64,000 nucleotides of DNA from Mycoavidus sp. HKI. Its GTDB lineage: Bacteria; Pseudomonadota; Gammaproteobacteria; Burkholderiales; Burkholderiaceae. Shown here one piece after another: positions 62,998 through 64,000 of this stretch. The translations under genes and the position numbers were made by a program. Where the stretch lies: NCBI RefSeq assembly GCF_020023735.2, contig NZ_CP076444.2, positions 1,689,501 through 1,753,500 of the forward strand, read 5' to 3'. Positions within the stretch are counted from its first letter, which is position 1, and every line of letters begins with the position of its first letter. The notes below the pieces were generated by a model. It saw only the letters and a list, made by a program, of their open reading frames with translations, was not told the DNA's origin and made no database searches.

Positions 62998-64000
62998 TCA
63001 ATGCAACTGCCGGTAAATCTGCTCCGCCAGCGCGCGCGAAAGCCCCTCAACACTCGCCAACTCATCAATACTTGCATCACTCACTCCACGCATACTACCA
63101 AAGCGCGCGAGCAAGCGCTGACGGCGTTTCGCACCCACCCCTTCAAGCGTTTCAAGCTGCGAGCTTTGGCGCGTCTTCGCGCGTTTAGCGCGCATACCCG
63201 TGATCGCAAAACGGTGTGCTTCATCACGAATCTGCGCAATCAACATCAACGCAGCACTGTCTTTACCCAAGGCAACAGGAGAACGGCCATCAGCAAAAAC
63301 CAGTGTTTCAAGCCCAACCTTGCGCCCTTCTCCTTTCGCCACGCCCACTAAAATCCCAATATCGAGCCCAAGTTCAACTAACACTTGGCGCGCCACTTCG
63401 ATTTGCCCTTTACCGCCATCAACTAATATCAGATCGGGCAAGATACTGACCGGTGCTGATTGGGCGACCTCGTCATGGCTTGCAGTTGCATCTTGGGCCG
63501 CCGCCAATTCGTCACGCGCCCGGGCCGCTTGTGTCATGCGTTTCTCATAGCGGCGCGTCAATACTTGACGCATCGCCGCATAGTCGTCACCCGGCGTAAT
63601 ATCGGTAATGTTATAGCGTCGATATTGGGCAGACTGCATCTTATGCTGACAATAAACCACGCAAGAAGCCTGTGTCGCTTCGCCCATGGTATGGCTAATA
63701 TCAAAGCATTCGATACGGAGTGCCGCTAAGTCTTCGCATTCGGGTAAAAGCGTTTGCGCGAGGGCGCGCGTACGCGCTTGTTGCGAACCTTGTTCTGCTA
63801 AAAGCTGGGCCAGCGCCAAGCGAGCATTGTGTTCCGCCATTGACAGCCAGATCCGCTTTTGGCTACGAGGTTGATAGACCACGCTCACCCGGTAACCGGC
63901 CTGTTGCGCAAAGAGGTCTATCAACTGACGGCTGACGTTCCCACCTCCGACGATTAAAGTAGGCGGCATTGTATGGTTTAAATAATACTGCCCAATAAAC
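62998..64000 (-). CDS. uvrC: UvrABC excinuclease subunit C, 3' part
   Basis: The frame continues to the right edge of the window ([10 protein letters not shown] before the internal Met at 63969), so the start lies outside. The fragment covers the RNase H-like endonuclease domain that makes the 5' incision. Its catalytic residues are in [23 protein letters not shown] and [10 protein letters not shown]. The C-terminal helix-hairpin-helix pair ([33 protein letters not shown]) is also present. A variable Ala-rich insert lies between the first two catalytic blocks. Confidence 0.95.
   Translation of the reverse strand, partial: FIGQYYLNHTMPPTLIVGGGNVSRQLIDLFAQQAGYRVSVVYQPRSQKRIWLSMAEHNARLALAQLLAEQGSQQARTRALAQTLLPECEDLAALRIECFDISHTMGEATQASCVVYCQHKMQSAQYRRYNITDITPGDDYAAMRQVLTRRYEKRMTQAARARDELAAAQDATASHDEVAQSAPVSILPDLILVDGGKGQIEVARQVLVELGLDIGILVGVAKGEGRKVGLETLVFADGRSPVALGKDSAALMLIAQIRDEAHRFAITGMRAKRAKTRQSSQLETLEGVGAKRRQRLLARFGSMRGVSDASIDELASVEGLSRALAEQIYRQLH

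Overview
The window looks like a chromosome segment of a beta-proteobacterium of the Burkholderiaceae, most likely a fungus-associated endosymbiont related to Mycoavidus, Glomeribacter or Mycetohabitans. This is an inference. It rests on the housekeeping blocks (rpsF-priB-rpsR-rplI with dnaB, minCDE, pit/DUF47, uvrC-pgsA, bfd-tonB-exbB-exbD), on one very large peptide synthetase, and on a eukaryote-like F-box/WD40 protein. IS debris, broken integrases and homopolymer frameshifts suggest a genome that is partly decaying.

Region 1-29.4 kb is a secondary-metabolite and effector region. It opens with the C-terminal thioesterase of another gene, followed by chimeric IS remnants (IS3, IS5, IS66). 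Next comes an 871-residue protein with an F-box-like start, pentapeptide repeats and 14 WD40 repeats. The 8147-residue, seven-module NRPS on the minus strand fills 4.07-28.5 kb. Read by hand, the binding pockets predict Gln, Thr, beta-Ala, an aromatic residue, Ser, Tyr and an aliphatic residue. Dual condensation/epimerization domains and one E domain would make residues 1, 4 and 6 D, and a C-terminal thioesterase would release the product. The gene shows module duplication and swapping of adenylation cores. A decayed WD40 gene tail lies on its far side.

Region 29.5-31.1 kb is selO. Region 31.26-44.98 kb is interpreted as a genomic island in tRNA-Ser(GGA): the last 20 bases of the tRNA are repeated at the far end and a broken tyrosine recombinase sits next to the tRNA. 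The cargo is a small hypothetical gene, a lipoprotein, a 2-hydroxycarboxylate/Na+ symporter, a LysR regulator, a frameshifted solute-binding protein, and a contact-dependent inhibition type giant exoprotein with its candidate immunity gene.

Region 45.1-49.6 kb is mainly iron handling: yqhA, bfr, murI (with its second catalytic Cys replaced by Ser), a Fur box, bfd, tonB, exbB and exbD. Region 49.65-53.4 kb is a second accessory patch next to tRNA-Leu(CAG). It holds a Fic AMP-transferase with palindromic operators, a DUF1016 nuclease framed by two inverted 144-bp palindromic repeats, and an integrase remnant.

Region 53.6-64 kb is core genome: minCDE, pitA with its DUF47 partner, dnaB, rplI-rpsR-priB-rpsF, the ABC-F protein YbiT, pgsA and the 3' part of uvrC.
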